Shown here piece after piece: positions 38,132-50,171 of a stretch of 64,000 bases of DNA (positions are counted from its first letter, which is position 1; every line of letters begins with the position of its first letter). Position numbers and translations under genes: made by a program. A model generated the notes under the pieces. It saw nothing but the letters and a program-made list of their open reading frames with translations, was not told where the DNA came from and did not search any database. This DNA is from Sindora glabra (taxonomy: Eukaryota > Streptophyta > Magnoliopsida > Fabales > Fabaceae): contig CM035236.1 in the NCBI GenBank assembly GCA_020226215.1, positions 46,251,057 through 46,315,056 of the forward strand, written 5' to 3'.

Positions 38132-38389
38132 TCATAAATTGTATATAACTTTGCACGGGTATTGCTCGAACAAAGATGATAAATAAACGAGAACCAACTT
38201 CTCATCATGTACAAGCAAAATATTAGCACCTCTATAGTTGCTAAGAACAAAATTGAGCAGTATTTTTGGGCTTTCTTCCATAGTCATAGAAACCAAGAAG
38301 CTGGAAAAAAAAAATAGCAAGAAAATTAACACCAAGAATGGAGAGAGAAAATAATAATAAAATATATATATAAAAAAAGAAGAGAACAT
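38132..38389 (-). other. Small open frame, possibly a gene fragment
   Basis: The 85-codon frame begins with a Phe/Ser-rich stretch encoded by a purine-rich run, probably not real. From the internal MEESPKILLNF (about 38281) to the stop it reads like a folded protein segment of about 50 residues, with SNYRGANILLVHDEKL and SSLFEQYPCKVIYN. I do not recognise the family, and no neighbouring exon was found. It could be a fragment carried by a repeat. Confidence 0.2.
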
Positions 38390-38399
38390 TGGACAAACA

Positions 38400-39719
38400 A
38401 ACCTTAATTAGACCAAAGAAAGAATAAGAGAGGAAGGCCTTTGAAGGGTGGTTTGCGAATGTGAAATGTATAAATAAATTGAAATCTTAAATAGTGTTTT
38501 TGTTCAACCAATAAATAGGTTCCATTATAACAAAATAAATTAAATTCTCATGTCACTACTCAAAAATGTATTTAAATGGAATTTCTTCAGGATAAAACTA
38601 ATTAAAGCCAAACTTAAAATATTAAAAAAGGTTGAAATTTTTATATAGGAGTCTATTACCAAATCAAAATAACACTAGATACATTTATTATTTATATATT
38701 CACTGGACCCACTTATTTATTTATTTTTTCTATATGATGAGATTTGGATAAATATAAAAATTATTTATTACTATCATATTATGTTGTGATTTTGACTAGT
38801 ATAAAAATTATTAATTATTTCTAGATTTGATAAGTGTATAATTAGCTTGACTATAAATTGAAATATATATAATTAACATTGTTTCATTGGTGGTGTTTAC
38901 GCTACACCTACCACAAAAAAGAAAATAATATGCTGGAGACTGAAATTCTCTTATGATTTTAGATTATGATATGCAGTAACAATTTTTTTGTATTTTAGTT
39001 CACGACAATTTTGTTTGTAATTTTATTAACTGTAGCATAATTACAATTACTATTTAAGTGCACGATATTATTATTGTGGTGGGACCTATAAAAAATTGTC
39101 ATTTCATTCTTCCTTGCAAAAATAATATTTTTGCAAGTTTTGTATTTAAATCACATTTTACTTGTTAGTGGCATATTTGAATTATTTTTTTCTAATTTGG
39201 TTATGTGTTCGTCATATTAGAGGGGGACAATACAAAAATTTTATATCTTTTTAAAGAATTTTAAGTCTTGTTGAACATAACATTAAATATTAAGTGTTTT
39301 TCAATTGGATACAAACATGGGAAATGTTAGAAAAATGAATATAAATTTATTGACATTTAATAAGCGTAGAGTTTGTAGCAGGGAGATTTAGCAACAGGAG
39401 ATTTCAATCGAAACCCCAAAAAAAAAATTGAAGTAATGTTCCAATTTTATCCTCTAAAGGAATAAAAATATTTAATAAGATATTATGATCAAAATATGAT
39501 ATCATAATTAGTTTGTAACTAAAAAAGTAATATTATTACATTCATCGTTTATGTTTTCTCGTATTTGTAATTGAATTTCATTGTAAAATTTACTAGTATT
39601 ATTTAAAAATGTGCAATATCTAACTAATTATTTTTCAACAAGAATATATTCATCCAAGTTAAATTAATATTATCTAATTACACATATAAAGCCAGCAGCT
39701 ATGATTGGTTCAGCTTGTT
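38400..39719. other. Intergenic DNA, nothing recognised
   Basis: A+T-rich spacer without coding frames or clear repeats. Confidence 0.6.
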
Positions 39720-40499
39720 GACTACTGTTGTAATATTTTACTCAATTATATAATTTTTTGAGTAAAATATATTGACCTCTATGATATTTAAAGAAATTAG
39801 GAAAATCTTTTTTCCTAATTTCAAAACTTATTAAAGTTTCCCTTGAGACATAAAAAAACATCATAATTAAATTTAATTTTGAATTTTCATTGAAGAATAA
39901 TTAAAAATATATGATTATACATTTTAAATCAACTAATTTGAAATACTGTAAGTATTTTGCGATAAAAAATATGCTATGATTAAATTTAAGTAATTTAGAT
40001 ATGAATAATCAAAAAAATCAAAATTTGATTTAAATATAATACTTTCGTTGCCTGTTTGAACTTAATGAAAGCATACATCTGAACCTAAAATATTTAAAAT
40101 ATCTTATATTATTTAATTTATAACTATAACCATATTTTTCTCTTTATTTATTAATAAAAAATTAAAATTTAATTTAAATATATTATTTTTATATTTTAAG
40201 AGCAGGAATTCAGTAAATTTTGAAACTAAAAAAATATATATATTTGCTATAAGCAGAGGAATTCAAAATATTTTTCCCTTAGTTTTACATTCTCATGAAA
40301 AAAAATTTATTATCGTAGATTCCATTTGCTCCAGAGGGTGTGATGTTTTCCTACTTTTTTTTTTTTGTATCGAAGATTCCATTTTGACCGACATAAAATA
40401 AATTACTTTATATTTTAATCAGATTGATTTAATGCCAGTCAACATTGGTCTATAGTTTATAATTAAATTCTACCGATATTTTACAACTACCATTTTTCG
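39720..40499. repeat. Dispersed repeat, copy A (about 780 bp)
   Basis: Starts GTTGTAATATTTTACTC and ends ACTACCATTTTTCGG. It shares with copies B and C a fixed order of blocks: TTGACCTC..., CTTGAGACATAAAAAA, AATACTGTAAGTATTTTG, TTGAACTTAATGAAAGCATA, a GAATTCAGTAAATTTTGAAAC block and a final TTGGTCTATAGTTTATA block. It is non-coding. It abuts copy B head to tail. Confidence 0.75.
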
Positions 40500-40701
40500 G
40501 TTGACCGTTGGAATATTTTGATAAATTATATAATTTTTTAGTAAAATACATTGACCTCTCTTGGTATTTAAAAAAATTAGGCAATTTTTTTATAATTTTA
40601 AAACTTATTTAGGCTTCCCTTGAGACATAAAAAACATTATAATTAAATCTAATTTTGAATTTTTATCAAAAAATAATTAAAAATATATGACTATACATTT
40701 T

Positions 40702-41868
40702 TTTGGTAAATCAATGAGGCAAAAGTTCAAAGGAAAAAAAAATTACATCCTCAAGGTAAAAATCCCAAGAACGTCACCCAAAAGTAATAAACCCAAACCA
40801 TCAGGAGGATTAACCAAAACCTAAACTTCTAACAACTAATTTAAACTCAATGAAGTTAGTCAATTAACACACTTATTTTCTTTCCTATAAATATGTTGAA
40901 TCACTGCGGTCTAAATTTGGTGAAGAAGCGAAAAACATTTTTGGAACAAAGCTTGAGTTTGTAGAGATGAACAATTTTTACCTTCCAAGAAATCCACTAA
41001 AAGTATAGAATCTTATTCAAGGATAAAATGCTTATAACTTGTTTGCCATGACAAAGATAAATCATGGAAAGCACGGTTAGAAATGTTAACGCGCGTCTCA
41101 CACTAATTTAAAATTTATCATGTAAGTTTTAAATAAAAGTGATAAATGAAATCAAGTTCTATATGATATTATAGAATGTGAATTAGTTAGATATAGATCT
41201 TATAATGAGGTATGATGGGTAGGATTCATTATCCAACCTAATATATTTAATAAAATTCATTCACTCTAATAATCTGACTCTAATATTACTAATCTCATAA
41301 TATTGTTGATCAAATAATTTTGTAGAATCAAGGAATTCAATATTGAATAAAATCTCAAACTCTAAGTATTTAATTATATAATTCCTTATAATAATATATT
41401 TGATTTCTTTGGTTTCATCCATATCATGCTATAGTTTAAAATTAAGATCTAAAAAATTATTATATATTAAAATTAATTCTTGTAAGCACGCCGTAACTCA
41501 GCCAAAAACGAATGCCCATTATGGGTGAAACCCACAATCCAAGTCCTTGAATCATCTCTATCAAGCCACCACATCCAACTTCACTCCAATTTAATTTAGA
41601 TGTTCCATTAATATTAATCTCCAACCAACTCTTCAAAGAAGGGACTCATTTAATATCTAAAGTGGAAAGTCGAGAAAGATGCCTAACTGACTCCAAAATG
41701 AGAAAATCTGCACTACCAGAAGCTACATAAATTCAAAATGAAATCATAAGAATTACGTGGTTTGTTCTAAACTTTACCCAAACAAATGACAAATTTTCCA
41801 TCTCCAAATCCACTAGATCGCAACCCAAACTAGAGGCCAATAGTGCTCCTTCTTCACTCCTAACTGCT
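40702..41868 (-). mobile_element. 5'-truncated LINE (RNase H/3' end) with 13-bp target duplication
   Basis: On the minus strand, an RNase H-like domain begins near 41640 (WLEININGTS, then GCGGLIE and VGFTHNGHSFLAEL across frame changes). It continues at 41090-40860 with SILLVDFLEGKNCSS and IQHIYRKENKC..D, the usual C-terminal part of plant LINE RNase H. The 3' end is a short poly(A) (TTTTTTT on the plus strand near 40701). GACTATACATTTT (40689-40701) and GATTATACATTTT (41869-41881) flank it. It is frameshifted and truncated. About 390 bases (41094-41484) without RNase H similarity interrupt it. Confidence 0.8.
41094..41484. repeat. Roughly 390-bp A+T-rich insert inside the LINE RNase H
   Basis: RNase H similarity stops at GCACGCC/GTAACTC on one side (about 41485) and resumes near ACGCGCG (about 41090). 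The segment between is non-coding and A+T-rich. The ends start TCTCACACTAATT and end TTCTTGTAAGCACG. No clear duplication is visible, so the class is unknown. Confidence 0.4.
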
Positions 41869-42222
41869 GATTATACATTTTAAATCAACTAATCTAAAAT
41901 ACTGTAAGTATTTTGGGATAAAAAATATGTTATGATTAAAATTAAGTAATTAAAATATGAATAATAAAAAATTAAAAATTTAATTTAAATATAATACTTT
42001 TGTTAATTGTTTGAACTTAATGAAAGCATATATTTAAATATAAAATACTCTAGAAGATGTGATGCTTTTCATTCCATTTATTTTTATATCGAAGATTCCA
42101 TTTTGACCAACTAAAAAAAAATTACTTTACATTTAATCAGATTGGCTTAATGCTATGTGGGTTAAAATTGGTCTATAGTTTATAGCCGAATTCTACCAGT
42201 ATTTTACAACAATCATTTTTTG

Positions 42223-43287
42223 ATAAAAGTATTAAAGTGGGTTGAATCTAACAAGTTAGCCTATAATAAATATAATTTTATCTAATAAGTGACTAGAAAT
42301 AGTACAAAAAATAATAATAATGAACCAATTTAATAAGAGATTAAGATTGATTAGCACAACTTGATTAAGAATTGGGATTAGTAAGCATTAATTTATCAAA
42401 TTATTAGGTAAAACCGTTAATTTAATAATATTAGTAAATAATAAATGATTAATTTATTATTATGTATATGTTTATATATTTTTAAATCATAATTTTAGTA
42501 TATTAAAATTATACTTTAATATGTATAATATTAAAATTTTATATCCATGTAATATTAAATAATTTTTAATATTAAAATTGATGAATTTATATATATTTAA
42601 TATTATCAACATATATTACATTAGTATATCAAAATAAATAATTGTATTAAAATTAAAAAATCAATAAAAATTATAAGAGAAATTATATTTATCATCATAA
42701 AACCAAAAAATTAATAAAAAATGATTGTACTAAGTAATTATTATAATTACATGTATATAAAATTATTATTATAACTAAATAAATATATCAATTAGAGTAA
42801 ATAATAATTATTAATACAGTAAAATAATAATATATTCATATATATATTATTAATTTAGTTAACAAAATATCTGTAACCATTTTTATCAACACTGAATTTT
42901 TCATTTTGACTAAGTCCCATCATTTTTAATCACTCTTCTAATTGAAGGTTTTCATATTAAAAATCATTGTATCTTGATTTATTTTCAAACTATTTTAATT
43001 ATATCCAATAATAATAAATTTTTAAATAATAATAGTAATAATAATTTATTTTAATTAAATAATGATGTGAAATTAGCAACAAAAAATAAAAGATGTAACA
43101 ATAATAATAAAGCATAATAGGTCATAAAACTTGTCAAAGATTGCCTAGTAAAAATTGAATTAAGATTGAAACTAGTATTATAACAACCCGTCTGACCCAA
43201 ATTAGGAAAAAAGGAATCTAACCTTTGACTGATATGACATATAGTTATTTTTCATTGGATTAACCTATTTTGATTAGTATATTTTTT
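42223..43287. other. A+T-rich spacer between repeat copies B and C
   Basis: No gene. Rich in TAATAATAAT-like words. Confidence 0.6.
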
Positions 43288-44076
43288 GGCTAACTGTTAT
43301 AATATTTTGATCAACTATATAATTTTTTGAATAAAATACATGGACCTCCTTTGATCTTTAAAGAAATTAGGCAAATCTCTTTTCCAATTTCAAAACTTAT
43401 GTAGGCTTCCTTGAGACAAAAAAAATATTATAATTAAATTTAATTTTAAGTTTTTCATCAAAAAATAATAAAAAAATATACGACTATACATTTTAAATCC
43501 GCTAATATGAGATACTATAAGCATTTTGTGATAAAAAAAATGCTATGATTAAATTTAAGTAATTAAAATATGAATAATGGAAAAATCAAATCTTGATTTA
43601 AATATAATACTTTTGTTAATTGTTTGAACCTCATGAAAGCATACATTTGAACACAAAATACTCAAAATATTTTATATTATTTAATTTAAAACTATAATCA
43701 TATTTCCTTATTATTTATTAATAAAAAATTAAATTTAAATTTAAATATAGTATTTTTTATATTTTAAGAGTGAGAATTCAGTAAATTTTGAAACTAAAAA
43801 AAAAATATACTTGCCAGAAACAGTGGAATTCAAAAATATTTTCCCCTTATTTTTGCATTCTCATATAAAAAAAATTGAGTATTATTGTAAACTCCATGTG
43901 CTCTAAAAGGCGTGATGTTTTCCAATCCAATTTTTTTTATATCGAATACTCCATTTTGGGTAACTTAAAAAAAATTATTTTATATTTTAATGAGATATGC
44001 TACGTGGGTTAAAATTGGTCTGTAGATCATAACTGAATTTAATTACTGGCATTTTCGCATTACCATTTTTAGGTCA
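43288..44076. repeat. Dispersed repeat, copy C (about 790 bp)
   Basis: Starts CTAACTGTTATAATATTTTG and ends TTACCATTTTTAGGTC. It has all blocks of copy A, in the same order and orientation. The retained full length shows that copy B, not A or C, has the deletion. Confidence 0.75.
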
Positions 44077-46620
44077 GAGTCATACTGATTTACGAAAAAT
44101 ATTTATATAAATATTACCTACCACTTTCATTTAAATATTAATATTTATTTATTATTAATTAGTAATGTGTGGATTTATTTACTTTGTTAATTAAGTAAAA
44201 GTTGATCTAGGCTGCCTCACTTGCAATTGGACAGCTCTCTTTGATGTTTTCGATGTCCTTCTGATTAAAAATTATTAGTTCATTGTTTTTATTTTAATCA
44301 ATTAATTTAAATTTTTTTATAATTAATTATTAACAGTTGTCATTAGAAAAATAATTGGCTCTTATCGAGTACATTTTAAAATAGTTTTGACTAGAGATAA
44401 GAAAAAGACGAGAAAATCATTACAAAAAGAAGAATAAACTATTTCTCATGTCTCTTGCTATTTCATTCAATTTAGTAAGTGGTAATATATGTTTTCTTAA
44501 TCGTTTTAATTTAATTTTTATTCTATTTCTATTGTTGCTTTTATTTTCAATTTATGGTCTCTTACTATGTTATAGTTAATTTGTAAAATTTATATTTTCT
44601 TAAGTTTCTAATTCAATTTTCGTTCCACTTTTTGTTTGGTTTTATATTTTTAAATGATTTTTAAAAAAATTGTTGAATAATATAATTTAAAAAATAAAAG
44701 TAACTATTTTTATTTTAAAAAAATGCTAACACTTAACTGTCACCCATATCAAATTATTAGGTTGGATTGAAAATAATAAATCAATGAGTATAATAAGGCA
44801 AAAATTAATGAGCTTGAAAAAGTTTTACCACTTGAATATAAGGCAACTCAGCTTGTAGTTGATTAATAAAATAAATGAATCCGCATATTAGTTAAAAATA
44901 AATCAATGACAATATCTCAATATGATGTCATTATTACAAAATTGCAATTTTATGATGGTTGATAGACATTGATGATAGAAAAAATTGACATTTATATAAA
45001 TGCAATGATATTTTTAAAATTATTACAATAAATAAGGTAATAATTTTTATAATAACTGATGCTTGCATTTTTAAAATATGCAAAAGAATGTAAGATGATA
45101 GTTAAATTAAAAACTAACATGTAAAATGAATAGTAAAATTCATTAAGAAATTAAGCTATCAGTTATTTACATGATTATCACCCAAAAGACATTTGAAAAG
45201 TTGTTGACAAAGATGTTTAACATTTACTTGTTGGTATTTTCATAAAATGATGTGTAAAGATATTTAAAAGTCTCCTTGGACAATGCAACCCCCACTTTAT
45301 TTGAAAACCACGCATGTCATAGATATTGGTATTGAGTTAATAGCCGACCTCTTTAGCCTTTTTTTTTCGATTACTTACATATTTTATGTTGCCTTTCCAT
45401 TTGAAAGTATCTTAGTAATACCTTAATTTTCATTATTTAATTTTAGGATTTGTTTAAAGAGGAGAAAAATAAGTCTTTTGACATTTCATCTAACTTATTT
45501 CCTTTCATTATAGAATTTGATTATTGTTGTTTTATCTATTGTCATCTATATGTATTAGATATGATGGAAAGGGAATTATTTTTCTCCTTTTCAAATACAT
45601 GCCGGCATTAGTAATGGAAGTAAATATATTACTTAAATCAATAATTTATTAATATTTAATTTGAAGTAATATAGGATGATGACTATAAGAATTAAGTTTG
45701 GCAACAAGATTGGAAGATAAAGTCTTTTTTCATTCTTCTCTATATGTAATATTATTGTAAATTTGCATTTGTTGATGTAACCATATATTGAATAAATAAA
45801 ATTGTAGAATGAATTTTCTTATATCAATGTCTTCTTTCTTATATTATTGTTTATATATTACGTTCAACGTGTTTATGTTTGTATCATTGTGAGAAAAATA
45901 TGCAAAAAATAATATATAACTAATAAGAAATTGCTAATGTTTAATAAAATTATGAAAATATTTTTTTATTAATTTTGAAACTAACCTTTTTCTTTAAACT
46001 TAGAAAAGTTAATGTCTTAAAACATAGTAAATATCTCATCTTATTTATACAAATTACTAGCTTTCTCACACTCATCCATTTGTTAAGCAGTTTATAGAAT
46101 TATCTTTATAATTTTCTGAAACTCGATGTGCTATATAAATAATGAAAATCTTATACAAAATGACATTATTTGTTTAAAAATAACTTATGCATAAAAATAA
46201 GACAATGGTTTTTATGTCACAACCAACATGATTTTTTTTATTAAAATAACATTACTTTAATACAGATAATAGTTATTATGACAAAATTGACATCTAATAA
46301 CTATCCTTGTTTAGCATGTATTTATTTCCATGTCATCTATTATTATAAACTAATGTGAAAAGTGATTAAAAATACAAAAGCATTGGTGGGAATATGAAAT
46401 ATAAGACTATTTCACTTTTGTGTCATTTATAAACTCAAGATTCCTCTAACATGAAATATTATGTTACAAACTTTAGTAGAATTGCAAAGTACAAGTTAAT
46501 ATTTTACTCTTTTATGCAAATAAGATACGCATACCATATATTCTTAGATTTTCATTCTATGTGTGTCTCGATATTTTGGCCGCCACATTAGTAAAATTAT
46601 CTACAGCATCATATATCATA
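44077..46620. other. Intergenic DNA, no gene recognised
   Basis: A+T-rich, non-coding, no clear repeat boundaries. Confidence 0.6.
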
Positions 46621-46649
46621 TCATACTATAGGAAAAGAAACCATCAGCA

Positions 46650-47085
46650 ATGATATTTGTCGTCACTAAAAATAACTTGGTTACCATAGAAAGAAAAAAT
46701 CATTTTTGAAAATATCATCAGTATAGGTTCGTCACTAAAATTATCTACATTGATGACATTTTGTTGTTGGTAAAAATTAAGCCTTTAACAATGTCAAAGT
46801 CGTCGCAAAAAATCATTTCAAATTTGAAATTTTAAAGCTTTTAGTGATGAAATAGTTGTCACTGAAAATCTTGTGTCGTCAATAAAATCTTGATTTTAGT
46901 GACAACTTGTCGATAAAATCCTTAAAACTAGAAAAATAAAAAAATATAAAATTACTTTTAGCAACAACTTAATTTTATCGACGACTTAGTTGTCACTAAA
47001 AGCCTTAAAAGTAGAAAAATAAAAAAATATAGAATTACTTTTACTTTTAGTGATGACTTAATCGTAGCTAAAAGTAATGTTATAT
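46650..47085. repeat. CACTA subterminal hairpin repeats
   Basis: Variants of TTTTAGTGACGACTTAG and its complement recur at about 46839, 46890, 46957, 46980 and 47038, many as inverted pairs (for example CTTTTAGTGATG...GTTGTCACTGAAAA). Such clustered subterminal words bind the element's own accessory protein in well-studied CACTA elements. Here they are only partly conserved. Confidence 0.7.
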
Positions 47086-47429
47086 TTTTTATTTTTTTGA
47101 TATATAATAATTTTTTAAAAATGTAATTAAATTAACTATTAAATTTAATAATATAGATAATACTTTTTATTTTGAATAAATTAAGTTAATTTAATAATTT
47201 TTAATTTTATTTTATATAATTTAAATTATATAATTTTATATAATAATACCTTTTATTTTAAACATGCTAATGGTATCAATATAATAAAATCACATAATCC
47301 ATATAAAAAATGAATACTTATAAAATAATTGTAAAATTATTTATACACATGAAAATTTTTATATACATAATTTATGTAAATATTTGTACATGAAAAAAAA
47401 ATCCTAAATATAAAATTTAAGGAGAAGGA

Positions 47430-48760
47430 AAATGTAGATCTATCATCATCTGTGCCAGGATTATCATCATCATTCTCTTGGCGACATAGACAATACATAA
47501 AGGGTGGCTAGGAGAGACCGACAAGTTGGGTAGGGGATGTGATGCAAATTTGCTTAGCCCAAGCGGGGTAACAATGAATAATAGGATAGGTAACATGAAA
47601 CCCTCCTATCTAAGTATGAAAGTCAATTTCGTCAGGTATGTCCTAAATTGCTACTGCATCTGTTGCTGCTGTTAAGCAAACTACCACTACATCTATTGCT
47701 ACTTCTGCTACTCTTGAATCAATAACTAACTCTGTTAAAATTGCTCTCAACTCTGCTCTACCTGCTATCGACTTTACTCCAAATACTCTTGCAACTCACC
47801 CACTTGAAACATGCAGTGGGAGCTCACCCTGGAGTTAGAGGTGCCTGGTGAACAGTACGTCTAGCCAGCCAACACACGATTGACCGCCCTTCTATACCCT
47901 CGATAAGCGTCAAGCACTTCATTGACAATGGTAGCCTTATCAATGCACAAAAGAGTACCAAGCAAGTTAGTAGATGATATACTAGACTGCATGTGCTAGG
48001 TTGCCAGCTTAGTAATCTTCGTCTTAAATTTTTAAAATAAGAATTAATTATATAAGCTACAAGAAAATTTGTATTGTTAAAATATAAAATTTAGGGTACT
48101 TATATATTGCTTAGTGAGGGTCAGATGCACCCACTCCCTTATACTATACGTATGCCAGTCCTTGCAATTCTCAGGCATCAATTGCAACTCATGGGTCTCT
48201 ATATTTCTCTATTCATATTTTACAAGAAAAAGAAAGGATAAATATAATTATTGAATTAGTAATATATTATACATTTAAATAATGAATAATAAGTTGAATT
48301 ACTAATTGTTCACCACCTTCTTTACTTAATTATCTGCATTTCTTGTAGACAGCTCCTGCAAATTAAGAAATGATAATGAGATAGTTACTTTTACATTTTA
48401 AATATATGAAATACTAACATAATTTTATTAAATATCATGCTTACCATATAATCATTACTATTGAAGAAATCCACACACCTACGCCATGCCTAGGGTGAGA
48501 TAGATCGTGGCACAAAGCACCTAGCACATTTCAAGTCAAAATCCTAGTCCCAATCACCCCGATGCTCTATAAAGTGCTTATTCAACATGTAGTCTTTGTA
48601 CAAGTTATTAGTAATTTGCATTAGGCCATTAAGCATTCTATTCGGCTCGGCCTCAATGATGCCCTAAAACTCAAAGTGGGACTAGAGTAAAAGACATTTA
48701 ACAAATTAGTGAGAACTATGTTCAAAATTTTCAAGTAAGGAATATAACTGAATTAAGATA
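47430..48760 (-). pseudogene. CACTA accessory ORF (Transposase_24/Ptta-like), Gln-rich tail full of stops
   Basis: Minus-strand frames around 48700-48460 read NGLMQITNNLYKDYM, FIEHRGDWD and CFVPRSISP followed by AWRRCVDFFNS. After an acceptor-like TTTGCAG near 48357 comes LSTRNADN and VKKVVNN. These match the layout of the Ptta/En/Spm family (a W-x-x-C/Y block then a RNKANR-like block). Near 47930-47860 it reads ATIVNEVLDAYRGYRRAVNR. The tail 47807-47645 would be a Gln-rich coiled segment, but about a dozen codons are now stops, mostly TAG, between surviving Gln codons. It is dead. In relatives this protein assists the transposase and binds subterminal repeats. Confidence 0.6.
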
Positions 48761-49132
48761 AGGAGGAGATAGATACTTATACAAACCTCTTACATAACCT
48801 TATCTCACAACTCTTGGGGCACTGATTACCATAATTTATAACAAAGTAGCACATGAGTTCGAATGATGCTACCTATGTTGCGGGAGAGATAGCTAACATT
48901 CTCCCTAATCGAATGTCATGTACTAATCATATCGAACTGTATAGCATTAGTCTCCTCCCATTCCTCTCCATCTTTTCATGTAAAGTGAGGGATCTATTTA
49001 GACCCTTCTTTCTTGGAGTTGTAACTTTGATAGATAACAAAGAGTATTAATACTATAAAATTATATTTAATAGATAATCAACATAAGTGTGGACAATTAT
49101 AAAAGATGTTGAATCCCTCACATTACAAGGGA
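48761..49132 (-). pseudogene. Further CACTA ORF remnant
   Basis: On the minus strand, about 48985-48850 gives DGEEWEETNAIQFDMIST, then a stop, HSIRENVSYLSRNIG and SIIRTH. This is plausibly an upstream exon of the same accessory ORF. The plus-strand frame at 48853-49050 is its shadow. Confidence is low because no diagnostic residue is present. Confidence 0.3.
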
Positions 49133-49612
49133 ATGTGAGTGGGCTGACGTGGAGGGTCCCCTCTAACGTCACCTCTATGGTGTCATGCCTCAACATCCAC
49201 TATGATTGAAATAATATACATTATGTAAATATTTAACAGAAAAGCCCACAATTGAATCAGATTAGAGGATACAAATTATTATATTCATATAATGAAATTA
49301 TAAAATGACTATTACATAATTATGAGTTATCTTGCAAAAAAATAGTTATGTTTCCTAATCTAATTCAATGTTATGTGAGTGGGTTGACGTGAAGCGTCCC
49401 CTTTAGCGTCACCTCTATGTTATCATGCCTCAATGTCCACCATGACTGAAATAATATAAATTATGTAAATATTTAAGAGAAAAGGCCACAATTGAATTAG
49501 ATTAGAGGATACAAATTATTATATTCATATAATGAAATTACAAAATGACTCTTACATAATTATGAGTTATCTTGCAAAAAAATAGTTATGTTTCCTAATC
49601 TGATTCAACGTT
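49133..49612. repeat. 240-bp direct tandem duplication
   Basis: The segment starting ATGTGAGTGGGCTGACGTG (49133-49372) is repeated head to tail at 49373-49612 with about a dozen substitutions, mostly transitions, and no length change. It spans the end of the TNP2-like frame: the copy boundary lies a few bases past its stop. It therefore arose inside the CACTA element. Confidence 0.95.
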
Positions 49613-50065
49613 GGTAGATCTAATAAACTTATCCACATGGTCGTCTATTTCTTCACCGTCATCAGATTGTAAAAGTACATCCTCCATATAATCTTCAATT
49701 GCCTTGTCTTTGAAGTTGTTGTCATCGTCGATGAAAACGTCCACTCCCTCTATCACAAACCTAGTATGCATAAAAAGTGAAATAATTGAAGGACCATTTT
49801 TCTTACCCATCAAGTTTATTAAATGAAATATCCAAAGTTAACTGAGGTTGAAATTGGAGGAGTTACTTTGCTGCATGAATGACGAGTCTTGTACATTGAC
49901 ATCATCGTCAGGTAGATCCCATATGTTGTGATGCATAATAGAATAGACGACCCTCCAATTTGACCTATTAAGAAGATTGTTGATATAAAAGACTTATTGT
50001 GCTTGAGTTGCAAGAATGTAAAGGTCGTATTTGTACCATTGCCTGCTAATAGAGATTCTTGTAAT
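49595..50065 (-). pseudogene. CACTA TNP2-like transposase, C-terminal remnant
   Basis: Minus-strand reading from 50065: a SISRQWYKYDLYILATQAQ block, one stop, VFYINNLLNRSNWRVV, then NIWDLPDDDVNVQ. This is the conserved C-terminal domain (DUF4216-type) of plant TNP2 transposases, normally DPFILASQAQQVFY...W.VV. After a frame change the ending at 49813-49595 is acidic (VDVFIDDDNNFKDK, LLQSDDGEEIDDHVDK), as in family tails. The catalytic N-terminal part is not in this arm. The stop after TQAQ and the frame change make it non-functional. Confidence 0.75.
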
Positions 50066-50166
50066 GTTCTTATTAATGTAAAGCTTCTTTTTCCTTAGGA
50101 TCATAAAGGGAATATTCATAATGACATCCAAAGTAAAATAAATTTTCTAGATGTTGGACTTGGTTG

Positions 50167-50171
50167 ATAAC
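50167..50171. other. Target-site duplication, left copy (ATAAC)
   Basis: ATAAC directly precedes the TG of the 5' LTR and is repeated directly after the CA of the 3' LTR (62898-62902). Five bases is the usual Ty3/gypsy duplication length. Confidence 0.9.

Larger units (their letters stand above)
40500..42222. repeat. Dispersed repeat, copy B, split by a LINE and internally deleted
   Basis: Same block order as copy A, but interrupted at 40702-41868 by a LINE fragment. It lacks about 230 bases corresponding to the block around GAATTCAGTAAATTTTGAAAC: the sequence jumps from AAAATACTC to TAGAAGATGTGATG near 42045. Without the LINE it is about 540 bp. Confidence 0.75.
46624..50166 (-). mobile_element. 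Arm of a decayed CACTA (En/Spm) transposon
   Basis: The left end reads TACTATAGGAAAAG at 46624, one transition from a CACTATAGGAAAAG terminus. Hairpin-rich subterminal DNA follows, then on the minus strand an accessory ORF (about 47640-48700) and the C-terminal part of a TNP2-like transposase (49595-50065). This order, with TNP2 upstream of the second ORF, is usual for plant CACTA elements. The arm ends abruptly at 50166 where the Athila element is inserted. The rest should lie beyond 62903, but I cannot recognise the other terminus. Confidence 0.7.
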
